A stretch of 41,172 nucleotides of DNA, from assembly GCA_014621425.1 (NCBI GenBank), contig JAANBB010000366.1, positions 1 through 41,172 on the forward strand, written 5' to 3'. Shown piece after piece: positions 9,980 to 21,287 of this stretch (positions within the stretch are counted from its first letter, which is position 1; every line of letters begins with the position of its first letter). The stretch comes from Cylindrodendrum hubeiense (lineage: Eukaryota > Ascomycota > Sordariomycetes > Hypocreales > Nectriaceae). The translations under genes and the position numbers were made by a program. Below the pieces are notes generated by a model that saw only the letters and a list, made by a program, of their open reading frames with translations, did no database searches and had not been told where the DNA came from.

Positions 9980-12900
9980 ATGAAAGCGTCAGCCTCTCCC
10001 CCGCAGAAACGCCAGAAGCGTGAACCGTCGCCATGGTCTCAAACGAATGTTATTGCCGATTCAAGTTATCCAGTCGTTGATCCCGAGAACACACGCAGTG
10101 ACCCCGATACCTATGGTTGGATTGCTTGCTCGGAGAATGTCGAATTCGAGCGTCTCGCCATCAAGGAGAAGGCAGTTGAACAAGCCCAGCAGTTTTGTGC
10201 AAAGCTCTCTGCAATGCTCAGACCCGCTATTGATGGCATTCAAAGTGGCTCTGATGATGCAATCATCATGGGGCAAGAACTCATCAAACAATGGCTTTCG
10301 GAGCACGGTCAGTATCTTCCAATTTCAGTCATCATCTCTCTTTACTTATGCTGTCGCAGACAAAGTCCTTGCCCAAAATCGCGACTATGAAGTGTTGGTT
10401 GGTATCGAGGGTCCAACTGGGGCTGGGAAGTCTTCATTTCTGGGTTCACTTCTCCGGATCGAAGAGCTTCTACCCTCTGGTCAAGAAGGGGCTGCCACTG
10501 CGGTTATCGGAAAGGTCTCATGGAACTATGACGACACGCCAGGCCATGAGTACCGCGCAGAGATCACCTTCCGCAAGAAGGACGAGGTTGAAAGAGAGCT
10601 CTCTCTTCTGCTTCGTGAGATGAATCATCGCAACGAGATTGAAGACTTTGAGTATGAAGACGAGGACCAAAGGATGAAAGATATGGCCGAGGCATCAGAG
10701 ATGATTAACTACGAACTACCCAAATTTCAAGCTGTTTGGGGCCTCGAAGAATGTCTTCTGGAAGACTTTGCTGAAAGCTGCGACACTATCGAAGGAGAGC
10801 AAGCTGCAGTCAAAGAGATCCTTGAATCCAACCCAGCCGCATTAAAGCTCATGAACCAAGGTACACGTCATCTATTCAGCTCTGAGCCACAAGATCTATC
10901 CTATGAGATCAAGCCCTTCTTGGACTCTACTGCACGCGATTACGGTGGAGGATGCGTCTTCTCAGCTTGGCCGCTTGTCCAGATGGTAAACATATTTGTC
11001 AAAGCCGACATTCTCAAGACCGGTATCAGCCTAGTTGACCTCCCTGGGTGTGGTGATGCTGTTGAGAGTCGTGCCGAGGTTGCTCGGAAGTTCAAGGAAA
11101 AGCTGAATGTCCGAATGGTGGCCTCCTCTATTCTTCGAGCTACGGACGAAAAAGAGGGCGTAGCGCTTATGACAAGTGGATATGAGGAAGTCCAGATGAA
11201 GCTCGATGGAAAGCTTAACAGTCGCGGCTTTTGTGTTATCCTCACGAAGATCGATGATATTGCAGTCGAAAACTACATCAGAGGCTCAGAGCTAAGAGAA
11301 GATGAGAATATCATCAAAAAGCTTGAACACCTAAAGTCTATGCGGAAAGAACAGAACAAACTCCGAAGCACATACACCGCGCTTCAAACAGAGAAACGAA
11401 AAGCTGAACGCAATTCTTCAAAGGCGATCACCAAGTACGACCGTCAAGTAGAGCGCGCAGCGAAGTACTCAAAGGGTAACTACAACTCCAGGATTTATTA
11501 TGATGGCTAGGTTTTGCTTGCTAATATTGAGATAGGTGACCTTCCCTGGGCTGTCTTGAATAAAAAGAAGGAACTCAAGCAGAATAAAGACAGATGCAAA
11601 GTGGCCGTTGAAGAGGCGGCGTATGCCCTGGAGGACTTTGACAACAAAAAAAGAGACCTGCATATTCGAATCGACCAGCTAGACACTTGGCTTCACCATC
11701 AAGCCATCCAAACTCGCAATGCGAAAGTTCAGAGGAGGATCCATCAGATCTTTACAAGGAGGCACTCCAAACACATTGGCAGTATAATGGATGGAGCGGA
11801 AGATCAAAGCTTGTTGAGTGTGCTCCCAGTATCGACCAAGGCTTTTTGGCAGATTAAGAATCTGGCTTCACCAATGCCGGGGTTTCAAACCCAGCGATGC
11901 ACTGGGATCCCAGCTGCAGAGCAGTGGCTGCATTATGCAACATTAGAGAGCCGCGAGAAGCATCTTGATGCCGTGCTTGCTAACTTCCACAAGCTGATGG
12001 AGAATATTTGGAGCTATTCAAAGGAACAATGCAAAGGTAAGGGCTCTGGTTTCACCAAACAAGAGGTTGAAAGCGCTCTTGGGGACACGCACGAATCGTT
12101 TGAGCACGTAAGTATACCCCTAGAAGCCACAATATCCAGCCACGACGCTTGAAACTAATGTGGATGTGTTATAGGAATTCAAAAGCTTCTTTGCAGAATG
12201 GAGTAGGAAGATCCAGAAGATTGAGCCGCTGCCCAACCGCTCTAAAGAGATCTCATCCTTCTTCAAGAAAGCCCGTACCAAGTCAGGGAGGTGGTCGTAC
12301 AAGGATCCACAGAACGCTGCATCACTCCAAAAGATTCCCTGGATTACCTACCAGGCCATCCTTATGCGCAAGGGAGGTCGTTTTGTCAGCAGAGGCGCGA
12401 CCCCGGTGGCTTATAACTGGAAAGAGGACTTGTAAGTATGGCCTTTACTTCAGGAGTGAATTACGCTCACCTCTTATTACTAGGGCCACAATTCTACTCA
12501 CCCAAATCGCTGAGAAGTGGGACAAGGCGCTCAACAAGGAACTTCCAGGTTTAAAAAAGCCTATCATGAAGGATTTTTCGAAAATTTGGAAGGACTACTT
12601 GAGCAGCATTGTCTTCGCTATCCGCCAACGTGCTCCTTCTCTGGAGGAGGATTTCGTCAAGCTTCTCCCATCCCTGCATAGCCTCGAACGAACTGTCACG
12701 AGCAGTATCGAGTCTGCCCTGGATGATCTTTCCGATGATGCCTCTCATGCCCATAATGAGATCCTTGAAGACCTTGAAAGGCAGTTAGCACCGACCTTCA
12801 ACGAGGCTTTAGAAATACGTGAGTGATGGAGCTCTTCCAACCCATGGAAACCTTGCCTCTGGGCATTGCTGACAGAGGTGCAGGTGGAACAGGTATGCAT

Positions 12901-13329
12901 CAACAGCGACAAGATCACATCAAGCGAAAGATCAAGACCGACTCCAAGAACATGTGCATTGACATCATGGATGCACTCAGCGAGAGACTTGACGACAGAA
13001 AAAAATTGATTCCTGAAGAACTCGACGATATCGCAACGAAGGTGATTAATGACGTCAGGGCTCTAGTGGCATGCCTGATCAATAATCTCCTCGAAAATGA
13101 TTTCGAGGGAACGTGGATCCAAAGCCGAAAGGAAGTTCTCCACCAAGAGATCCGAGAAGTGGTCTTGGAGTTGGAGAGCCAGTGGCGCTTTCATTCGCAA
13201 AATAGTGGCCATATCCTCTTACAAGATCGCAGCATCCCGGAAGACCTGGGCGAATTTTTGATCAAGCAGGAGGAGCAGCAAAGACAAATGTACGACTGGA
13301 ATGAGGAGCTCGCTGACTTCTCGGAATGA
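9980..13329 (+). CDS. Large GTPase, nuclear-GTPase/SLIP-GC-like (dynamin-related architecture)
   Basis: Model: join(9980..10307, 10360..11475, 11536..12107, 12175..12431, 12484..12818, 12884..13329), 3054 nt, 1017 residues; every junction is GT-AG and keeps frame. The N-terminus has a basic, NLS-like PPQKRQKREP. The G domain is clear: P-loop GPTGAGKSS at 127-135, DLPGCGD (G3) at 336-342, and TKID (G4) at 405-408. An acidic helix-rich insertion lies between P-loop and G3. A charged coiled coil (about 425-540) and a long helical C-terminal half follow, as in dynamin-like GTPases. The P-loop context and an NLS-like N-terminus point to the SLIP-GC/nuclear-GTPase type, whose animal member acts in lymphocytes; fungal homologues are numerous and uncharacterised. 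No membrane span is seen. GTP binding is well supported. A role in genome protection or incompatibility would be speculation. Confidence 0.88.
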
Positions 13330-13797
13330 GTGGATGGTATGGAAGGAAGAAGTTGACAAGGCGAGGGGAAGTGTTCAATACACAAGTTCGTGGGTTTCTG
13401 GGTGAGAGTATCTTTCTGACATTGCTGAGCTACTGTCGCTTCACAATTGGGGCTTGAGAGGATTTGAAAGGGACTTTGTCTCTGAAATCAACACAGAGAA
13501 TATCAAAGACACAGATATCTAGCTATTTCCATAAAACACACAATTTGCTACATGTAAAGGCTTTGGTAGTCATTGTTTTCTCCGAGATCGCATGGCTCAG
13601 TGGTAGGTCCAGGGTAGGCCACTTCAAATGGGCTCCATGCATAATGTATTAAACTGTACTGTATTTGAGCGTGACCAGATGAAATACGTAACAATGGAAT
13701 GAATTTAACTTTTTGTCTTTACTGAATCGTAAGAACCTCTTACATGGTCATGTTATCTAGATACCTAGCATTCAAGGCCCCTCGCTAACATGGATGA
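13330..13797. other. Spacer between convergent genes
   Basis: The 3' flanks of the GTPase gene (+) and the next gene (-) meet here. It is AT-richer than its surroundings. A tRNA A-box-like string at about 13592-13604 was examined and rejected. Confidence 0.5.
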
Positions 13798-14409
13798 CTA
13801 GGCAGTGACCTCGATCTCCAGCTCATTGGATGAGAACAGCCCTGAATAGGCATCATCAGCAATGCCAGCCTTCTCTATGGCCTCTTTGCTAATGTCCTCC
13901 TTCGCCTTCCCCCACACAGCCTGCCATTTGCCCGTCAACTGCACAATCGCCTTGGCGCCGATATCATCCGGCGGCACGACTGTGTTCTTAATCACAATGT
14001 CCTGCTGCTGGCTCTCCCCGGGCGCAAAGGTGATGAGCGACTCTGCATCCGGCGGCCACTTCCTCTGCACCTCGAGGGTTGGGACCTCAAGAGATGTGCT
14101 GGCGCCGTCGGGGGTGATGGACAGCAGGCCGAGTTGCAGCGCTAGCCCGTCCAGCGGAGAACCGTAGGAGAGGAATGTGACGGGGTCGCTGTTGGTGTTG
14201 GTTACATGAACTATGATGGTCGGCGGAGACGTGCTCTTCTGTGTTAGAGACACGGTAATGCCCGCGATGGGGCCTGGTGAGGGTTCGTCGTCCATTTGCA
14301 GTTGTAGCGACAGCGACGGCAATGAGTGGGTGAAGTAGGCAAATAGGCCAGCGGTGACGAACAGGCCGGCGAAGAATCGCGCTGTGGAGGATGTGCGCAC
14401 GAGACTCAT
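13798..14409 (-). CDS. Single-pass membrane protein resembling a free-standing deuterolysin propeptide
   Basis: A single exon of 203 residues: ATG at 14409-14407, stop TAG at 13800-13798. Residues about 11-33 (FFAGLFVTAGLFAYFTHSL) form a signal anchor or signal peptide. Residues about 47-170 look like a beta-sandwich: ITVSLTQKS, then VHVTNTNSDPVTFLSYGSPLD, an EVPTLEVQRKW strand and the loop ITFAPGESQQQDIVI. The order and spacing match the propeptide of the M35 protease encoded at 17426-18532 (VELKMQG, AVITNNGKNSLKVLKSGTFLD, PSGQSIEVDFDI). There is no HExxH, so it cannot be a protease itself. It is probably luminal or extracellular. A chaperone or inhibitor role toward deuterolysin is only a hypothesis. 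The resemblance was judged by eye. Confidence 0.75.
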   Translation of the reverse strand: MSLVRTSSTARFFAGLFVTAGLFAYFTHSLPSLSLQLQMDDEPSPGPIAGITVSLTQKSTSPPTIIVHVTNTNSDPVTFLSYGSPLDGLALQLGLLSITPDGASTSLEVPTLEVQRKWPPDAESLITFAPGESQQQDIVIKNTVVPPDDIGAKAIVQLTGKWQAVWGKAKEDISKEAIEKAGIADDAYSGLFSSNELEIEVTA

Positions 14410-17264
14410 CGGTTCAGGTATAGCGGAGCCGACTTTAGATGAAATTTAACGGGTCCAACCAGATAGTTGTGAATCCTCCTAGAAGCTGCGGAGTTGGCGA
14501 GATGTGTTGGTTGTGATGGCGGTAAGTGGGTTGATGTGTTCCTTGGATGGGTGGAGCTGAGTGTGCAGTCGACAGGGGATTCTTCCTTTGTCGTTGATCC
14601 TTGATCACATCGACGGCGTTTCGGAGACAATCCAGTTCCCTGCCAGTTATTGCGGACGAAATATATCAAACGAGTTGTGAGGCGAAACGTGGCAAAGATT
14701 GGTTTCGGCCCGTCAATATCTCGGTGGGAGGGAAGCGCCAGGGACTTGTAGTGGCCGCCGCGTCGCACCTAATCAAGAAGCAACAGTTGTACGCGCACAA
14801 ACACCTCGTACGCACGGGCACGACCTCCCCCTCATTGCAACGTCTGACGAATTCGCCATGTACAATCTAGACGACCCCCTGGCTGTCTTGTTTCGGGCGA
14901 CACCCGGCACCAATGTATCAGAGACGAAGATCAGCTAGGGGGTTGGGGGTCTGAAACATCCAGCGGTACAGTCAGCCTAGTCTGGCCGAAGCAGGGGTCC
15001 TCTTGGTCCCCATCCATCTAAACCGGAGTCAACTCTATTGAAAACGCACAGAACCAAGTTATTGATACCTGTAATGGGCTCTTCAAGTAGATTGCCATTA
15101 CGATTGATGTAACCGCATCTTGAGATGACAGTTGATGCCCCATGCGCCGGCGCATCTAAAGTCGAAGCGAGGGCGGCCTCCGTCGGCAAGAGCCACGGGA
15201 GCCAATATATCCGGGACTGGGATCCTCATCCTGAGAGGTAATTATGGATGCTTGAGTTGGCATCTCGTGGTTGATATCTTCGGTATTGGTTGGTGGATGA
15301 TGCAATACGAGGGCCGTTTTCACTGCAGTTGACGCCAGGACCGGCTCGTGTCCTAACCATCTGAGTGGCACCATCCTTAGTAGCCGCAGTGAGGCATAAT
15401 ATACTCTGCAACAAGAACCATGATGTTTAAATCGAAAGAGCATTCCGAGTTGCCTTCTGCCAACTTGACTGAAACATTTCCAAGAGAGGTCTTTGCGGAT
15501 GATCCTATTGGCCTTTCTCCCCGGTCTTGGGATCAGCAGCCCTGTTCAAGTGCCCGCCCGGCGGCCGGCCATTACTGGATCTTCTCGGGAAGACGTTTCT
15601 TTTCTTGGGAGATGCTCCGGAAGGAATTCATCCCATTCCACTGGCCCGCATACAGCGCAACCACGATACCCTCGTTGAGATGTGCAGGCCACAGGGATTC
15701 AAGGTGTGCGTTTTTGGCGGCACCCTCGTCACTTACTCCCCACTTCATTAATGGTATACTGCAATAATGCTTGGGCATACTTCAGATATCAGGTGAGGTA
15801 TTACTATTTATTCGTTTTTATGTTTGCCAACAACCTAATGTATCTATGCTCGAATGGCGATGTCGCAAATCCACATCTTCGATCCTCGTGGGCTGTATTG
15901 CCGCCGCAATCTGGCGCACTTGTGCATCAACGACACCGGATTCTTCGGTTCTTGGCACTATACATATAGTGGGAGAGTTCACCGTCCAACTGCCCGCAAG
16001 CGACGAAGGCGTAGCGCGATCGTGATGGTGTCTGTGTCACTGATGTCGGTGAGAACGGTGTTGGCTGAAACCACAAGCCATCACCCTCATCGACTCGGCC
16101 CTGCAGCCTTGTTCGCGTTAAGGTTCTTAGTCGCCGGGCGTCATGGCCCTGGTCACACAGAATCGCTCATTTTCCGATGCAGAGAAGGGCGGTCAATTAA
16201 TAACTCTATCATCGGCATCGGCGATAGAGTCCTGCAAATGTTTCTTTCCCTGATCCTTTGTGGGAACACTTGCCCTGTTCACAGGCCACCGGAAGCAGCG
16301 ACAGCGAGGATGCAACCCCAACACACACATCCCGCCTGCGCACCCTTCCCATTTCGCTGGCATCTCGCCTTCCAATACGTTCGACACAGCAGCAAATACT
16401 ACATCTCAAACACTAGCTCCCGGGTTTTCGAGGTTGAGGTGCTTCACCTTTAAAGCCGTTGCTTTTCGTAGCTTTTCCAGCCTTCCCAGCTGACTGGGCT
16501 GGGGCCAAGGAACAAGGACGTGCCACGTCCGAGCAATTTATACGGGACGCGCTGCAATCTCGACCTCCAACCATTCACCTTGCAGAGCGTCGCTGTTGGA
16601 GGGAAAGAATCCCGGAAACAATTCTTTTAAGCTACAAAGTTAAGTCGGTCAGGCCGTTTGCCTGCATGCGATGCCACCTCGGAATCGCGGCTGGTGGAGT
16701 TTGGCTAGCGAGGGTACCGTCAAGCTCCCCTGCCAAGGCCCTGGAGCTGGAGCCATACTGCGACCCAACCCCAGTCAAACTGCTACACCAAACGTCTCGC
16801 CCTCCAGACGAGACGAAGATCAGCATGACAATTGCGCCTGGAGCCCAGCCTCGACTTTCCCACTGCGAGTCCTCCGCCCCATGTTCGCAAATTGGATCGC
16901 CAGTTGGCCAAAGAAAAATCCCCCGATTGGGTCCCCTATCGCAGGTTCCTGGGACGCCCGTGCAAGAAAGACAGGCATGGACAGCAAACTGCGGCTCGGC
17001 TCCGTCACGCCACACGTCAACGTCAGATGCATCCGCAAGATAGGGAAATTGCAGGGCGCGAAACACCATGCTGGCCCACTGCCCACTTGACGTTTCTGGG
17101 GAACGCCGAGCTGACCGTGACGGGAACCGTAGCAGCGACACCACCCAGCTAAGCCCTTCCCGAGAAGCGGATGAATACGACTATGCCATGGGGGCAGATA
17201 ACCAGACCCCCTGGCTGCCTCCTGCGCTGGGGCACTAACCGTCCCCCGTCTGAAGCACCGGAGG
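14410..17264. other. 2.9-kb gene-poor region with one possible relic
   Basis: The left edge is the upstream region of the membrane protein (-) and the right edge that of the deuterolysin (+). I see no complete gene. The frame 15527-15751 has gene-like segments and is listed separately. GCCAAG hexamers, which match the fungal PacC core, occur at 16504-16509 and 16732-16737, and an AGATAA at 17196-17201 matches GATA factors. Such short matches are expected by chance. Confidence 0.4.
15527..15751 (+). pseudogene. Possible gene relic, unidentified
   Basis: One frame of about 74 codons contains two protein-like stretches: LLDLLGKTFLFLGDAPEG, then LVEMCRPQGFKVCVFGG. They have good amphipathic patterning, but the frame has no convincing continuation on either side and no clean splice partners. 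I do not recognise the family. It may be a decayed exon or chance. Confidence 0.2.
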
Positions 17265-17425
17265 TATAAGTATATTTAACACTGCCTGTGCTTCATCCTC
17301 GCCCGTCCTCTTGCTGCTCCAGGTTCCTTCGTTTCAGTTTTGAACTTCGCTTTTGAATTCACTTCGTCATTCACTTCGTCATTCGCTTTAACAGTCGTTC
17401 TTTTTTTCTTTCCACTTCGCCCAAA
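17265..17425 (+). promoter_or_regulatory. TATA box and leader of the deuterolysin gene
   Basis: TATAAGTATAT at 17265-17275 is the clearest TATA box in the window, 150-160 bp before the ATG. The leader is pyrimidine-rich, holds a 12-bp tandem repeat (ttcacttcgtca, about 17358-17381), and ends in the start context cccaaaATGAAG. A strong, regulated promoter would fit a secreted protease. Confidence 0.65.
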
Positions 17426-18532
17426 ATGAAGTTGCTTGCAGGTCTCGCTTTCGCCTCCCTGGCCGCCGCCGTCCCCGTGATGGACAAGCGGGCATCCATC
17501 GGTTTGGATGTGGAGCTCAAGATGCAGGGAAACTCAAAGGTCAAGGCCGTCATCACCAACAACGGGAAGAACAGTCTCAAGGTCCTCAAGTCTGGTACTT
17601 TCCTTGATACTTCAGCGGTCGAGAAGGCCCAGGTGTTCTCTGCCAGTATGTCCCCCGTAACCAGAATCCTCAAGTAGTCTCAGTTGCTGAACAAGTGAAT
17701 AGATGGCATCGTTCCCTTTGATGGCGTCCGTGTGAACCTGCACATGGAGTCTCTCACCGACGCGGCTTTTCAACGCATTCCCTCTGGCCAGTCCATCGAG
17801 GTTGATTTCGATATTGCCGAGCTTCACGACCTTTCATCCGGCGGCAAGTACGGGATCTTGTCGTCTGGGGCCCTCTCTTTCGCCGATGATAACTCGACGA
17901 ATCTAATTGGCTCCGTTCCCTTTCACTCCAACATGATCGAGGCCGAAGTCGATGGCGTGCAGGCATACGAAGTCAAAACCGCATTCTCAAAGAAACGAAG
18001 CGTCGTACAGACCGACTGTACTGGCGATAAGTTGACGGCCACCTATTCCGCGCTCGGTCGTTGCGCAGGGCTTGCCCAGGCGGCTCAGCTGGCTGCCCAG
18101 TCTGGTTCTGACGCCAAGATGGTTGAGTATTTCAAGTCGGCCAGCGCCGAGACCCGAAGCACCGTTGCTGGCGTCTATTCCCGCATCGCGACGGAGTGCG
18201 GCTCCACGACTGCTGGAGACGCCAAGTTCTATTGCACAGATGTGTACGGAGCCTGCAGCGACGGTGTCCTGGCATACACCGTCCCCGGCCTCAACTACAT
18301 GGCGTACTGCGACCTGTTCTTCACCGCGCTTCAGACCGAGACGACGACGTGCCATGGCCAGGAGCAAGGCACCACTGTCGTCCACGAGACTACGCATCTC
18401 AGTCAAGTCAAGGGTACCTCTGACTACGGTGGCTACGGATACGACTTCCTGCGCAGCTTGACCGCTGCGGAGGACATCAACCACGCTGACACGTATGCGT
18501 TGTTTGCTAACGCCATCAACCTTGGATGTTAA
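17426..18532 (+). CDS. Deuterolysin, secreted neutral metalloprotease (M35)
   Basis: Model: join(17426..17645, 17703..18532), 349 residues, the usual deuterolysin length. The intron (GTATGT, gctgaac, ATAG) preserves frame. Residues 1 to about 16 (MKLLAGLAFASLAAAVP) are a signal peptide. The propeptide runs to a dibasic site SKKRS at 169-173, a Kex2-type cleavage site that leaves a mature enzyme of about 177 residues. The zinc site is HETTH (301-305), with GTSDYGG from 311 supplying the aspzincin aspartate (D314) of the family motif GTxDxxYG. Cysteines are spread through the mature part, as in family members that form disulphides. It is a zinc endopeptidase secreted to digest external or host protein, often active on basic proteins. 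All visible catalytic residues are intact, so it should be functional. Confidence 0.96.
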
Positions 18533-21287
18533 GCAAGGAGCGTTAAATCTGCATGGCAGGGTATGGGAACATATATGGGTTGGGGGCATTTGTCGGCGTT
18601 GAGAATGACGGTAACATTAAAGGAACACGGGAACCGGGGCCGTCCGGCCGTCTTGGTTACATGGAGCCGGGTTTGTCAGGCAATATACATAGTAAAAAAC
18701 GAAATAAAAATTATAAACTGCTCGGGAGATGCAAGTTCCGTGGTGAAGTGTCCTGTGCGTTGTGATCCATTGAGAGTGTGGGGAAGGGTATGATTGGGGA
18801 CTGGCTAGACAAGACCGATCTCACTCGATGAACTCGATTAAAGCAGCAGGATTTGGCAGAGATCATCGCGTCCATACAGAATAGGACACATCGAGGTGAG
18901 CAAGGTATGGGGAGACTCGGTGAACCCCACCATACTAAAGCCAGGGTTTGACCAGGAAGACCCATCGAGCCAGATGGAGCCAGATGGACCGTGAGATATG
19001 ACTGGAGCTTCAACTGCGGTAACGCGAGCGGCGATTGTCCACCCCGAGCCTTTAGGAGGGGAATTGCCGAATGGGATTTTTGACCTGGCCTTGGTCGGGC
19101 CAAGAGACGACCAGGACGATGCGGTGTTAGTTTCAACCTTCATGGCGAGGTGACATGTCGGGCTGTCATGGACTGATCGGAGAATTGGATCTCGACAGCT
19201 AGGAACCGCATCAGGTACGTCTCACGCAAAGTTGCCCAATGCTACGTGGTGAACCCAATCGACGGATGCTCGACGATCACTCTGGGGTTCAAGGGTAGGA
19301 CTTGGATACGTCCGTCCGAAGAAGGAGAAGCGACGTACTGGAAAGGTATCTCACGACCCCTCATTGGGTCGCTGGGTGTGTGGTGGGTGTGTGGTGGGTG
19401 CGCATCGGGTGCCAACCAGATGCGGCGTCTGGATGCCCGACGTCATCGTACAGGCCCCGGCATTGCGGCATTGCGGGAGTTCCTTGGCTGGCACAACAGC
19501 TGCGGCCGGGGACTTGGCCAGGGACTTGGCCAGGCTTCCAGTTGGAGAAGGCGACCGAGCTTGCGCACCGCTGTCACTCGATGAGCCGTTGCATGTTTCC
19601 CGGAGCGTGTTAGGGCCAAGCGACTGCAGGACGAAGACGCGGCGCATGTTCCAGAATTGCACGAGCCGTGCTGTTGGAGTAGCTGCCGTGAAGCAGTCCA
19701 CCGATTCACTTCTTCCCCTTGCATTACCGAGGAGCTAACAGTCGAGGCCCGACGACAACGAGGAGTTGTTGGCCCGTGAACGATATTCGACAACAAAGGA
19801 AGCTGGCGATACTGCGCCATGGCTGCCTGAGACGCCAAAAGTTGGGTTGCGGTCGAGGGCTGAAGCTGAGGGCATCGGGACAACGAGACGCTAGGCGACG
19901 CGACCAAACAATAAGATTGGATCAATGGGGTGCTAGGGGAATGAGCACCACCTGCGCAAGGGGGCTAAAAACTATGCAAACGACGAGGATGGTGCGTTGA
20001 GGCTCGATGAGGTGTCGAGGGTTCCAAGGGATGCCCTGTTGTGTGTGCTTGGAGCTTGAAAGATGGAGGGGCGGAGTTGTTAGGGGTTTGATGAGGATTG
20101 ATAGTAAGTGGATGGAGAGTTGGGAATGCAGGGTCTGTCCCAGATCTAATGTTGAATATTAGCAATTAAATTTGCTATTAAGCTTTAATTATACCCTAAA
20201 ATGTCTTTAATGATGAAAATAAGACTCTTTATCGCGAAGAATGCTAGGTTAAAGCCTGCTACTCTATCATATTGTATCTGAACAATAATATCCTGGAGTG
20301 CGCCGTGCTCAGCCCCTGTCCTGGCAAGCCTGCTTCCCCAAGCCCCAACGCCTCATCCCAGACAACCAAAAAAATCCGGCTTTTGGTCACATCCCCCACT
20401 TGGCTCTGCTTTAGGCCTCGAGGAAGGCATCGGCAACCTTCGGCGACGAGCGCATGCAACCGAAGGGGAAGGGAATTTTCTGTTTTTTTCTGTCCCGTGC
20501 AGTTGAAACCGGGCTGTCGGGTTGACCTAGCGACGGCCTCCCAGCTTACTTGCGTTGGCGTTGGGCTCTGCTAACCGTTCGATGATACAGCTGCCAACGT
20601 GCTCTGTTGCCGGGGCTCCTGCTCGTCATCGCCAGCTCTCTGCAGCACGTCTTCAGTGTGTCTCGCAGCGCCAGAGCCCCCAAGATGCCTCCCTATCACT
20701 GGCCCCGGTCAGCAGACCACCCCACTGAGGCTACTGGAGTGCAGCGATGTGGGCGACTTTGAGCACCCTTCTCGCATGTGTCTGGCTCACTCTGGGCGAC
20801 CCTTGCAGCGGGGTCACACGCTACCAGCGCACTGTCCACGCCTGGAGTCTTCTGCGCTAAATTTGGCGGCAAGCGGGGCGACATGCCCGTCAACGTCATC
20901 GCCCACCTTCACCCACCCACCATCATCCATCATCCGTCATATGAGCGCCATTATCAAATTGTCCCATCATCCCTTCTGGGCCGGTTCCTTCTTGATCATA
21001 TGCCACCCACCACCCACCATCTTCTTCTTTTTTCCTCTCGTCTATCTCTCCCACACACTCTGCTTCCCCCCTTCTTCCGCATCTCAGCCAGCATCTCGGG
21101 TACTAGCACTATCTACTAATACCCGCTCGCCCTCTGCACTGACGTATACTCTGCTTGTACACTGAGCTTTTCTCTGCCGACATACTTGAAGGCGAATCCC
21201 CTGTTTCAATTTTTTTCAGACCTGAGTCATCTGGTTCGAACTTGCTTGAGTCAACACAACACACACATCACATCCCCTTCATCCACC
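18533..21287. other. 2.75-kb gene-poor region
   Basis: It holds the deuterolysin 3' flank, a stretch without supported genes, and from about 20.9 kb the C/T-rich promoter and leader of the DUF8035-like gene. A 101-residue minus-strand frame at 18838-19143 was considered but not accepted. The AT-rich patch at 20146-20290 is listed separately. Confidence 0.45.
20146..20290. other. Short AT-rich island, possibly a RIP-affected relic
   Basis: About 145 bp rich in TTAA, AATT and TTTAAT strings with sharp edges against GC-rich flanks. Such islands in fungi are often remains of transposons mutated by RIP; here it is too short to identify a source. Confidence 0.4.

Noticed and set aside
13592..13645. 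tRNA-like A-box (TGGCTCAGTGGTAG-type string)
   Set aside because: The D-stem cannot close, there is no B-box GGTTCGA at the right distance and no acceptor stem. Treated as coincidence.
16459..17043. 194-residue plus-strand open frame before the deuterolysin
   Set aside because: Low-information composition, competing frames on both strands, and it lies in the upstream region of a strong promoter.
18838..19143. 101-residue minus-strand frame
   Set aside because: Codon use is not unreasonable, but no domain, splice partners or leader are visible, and another minus-strand frame overlaps it.
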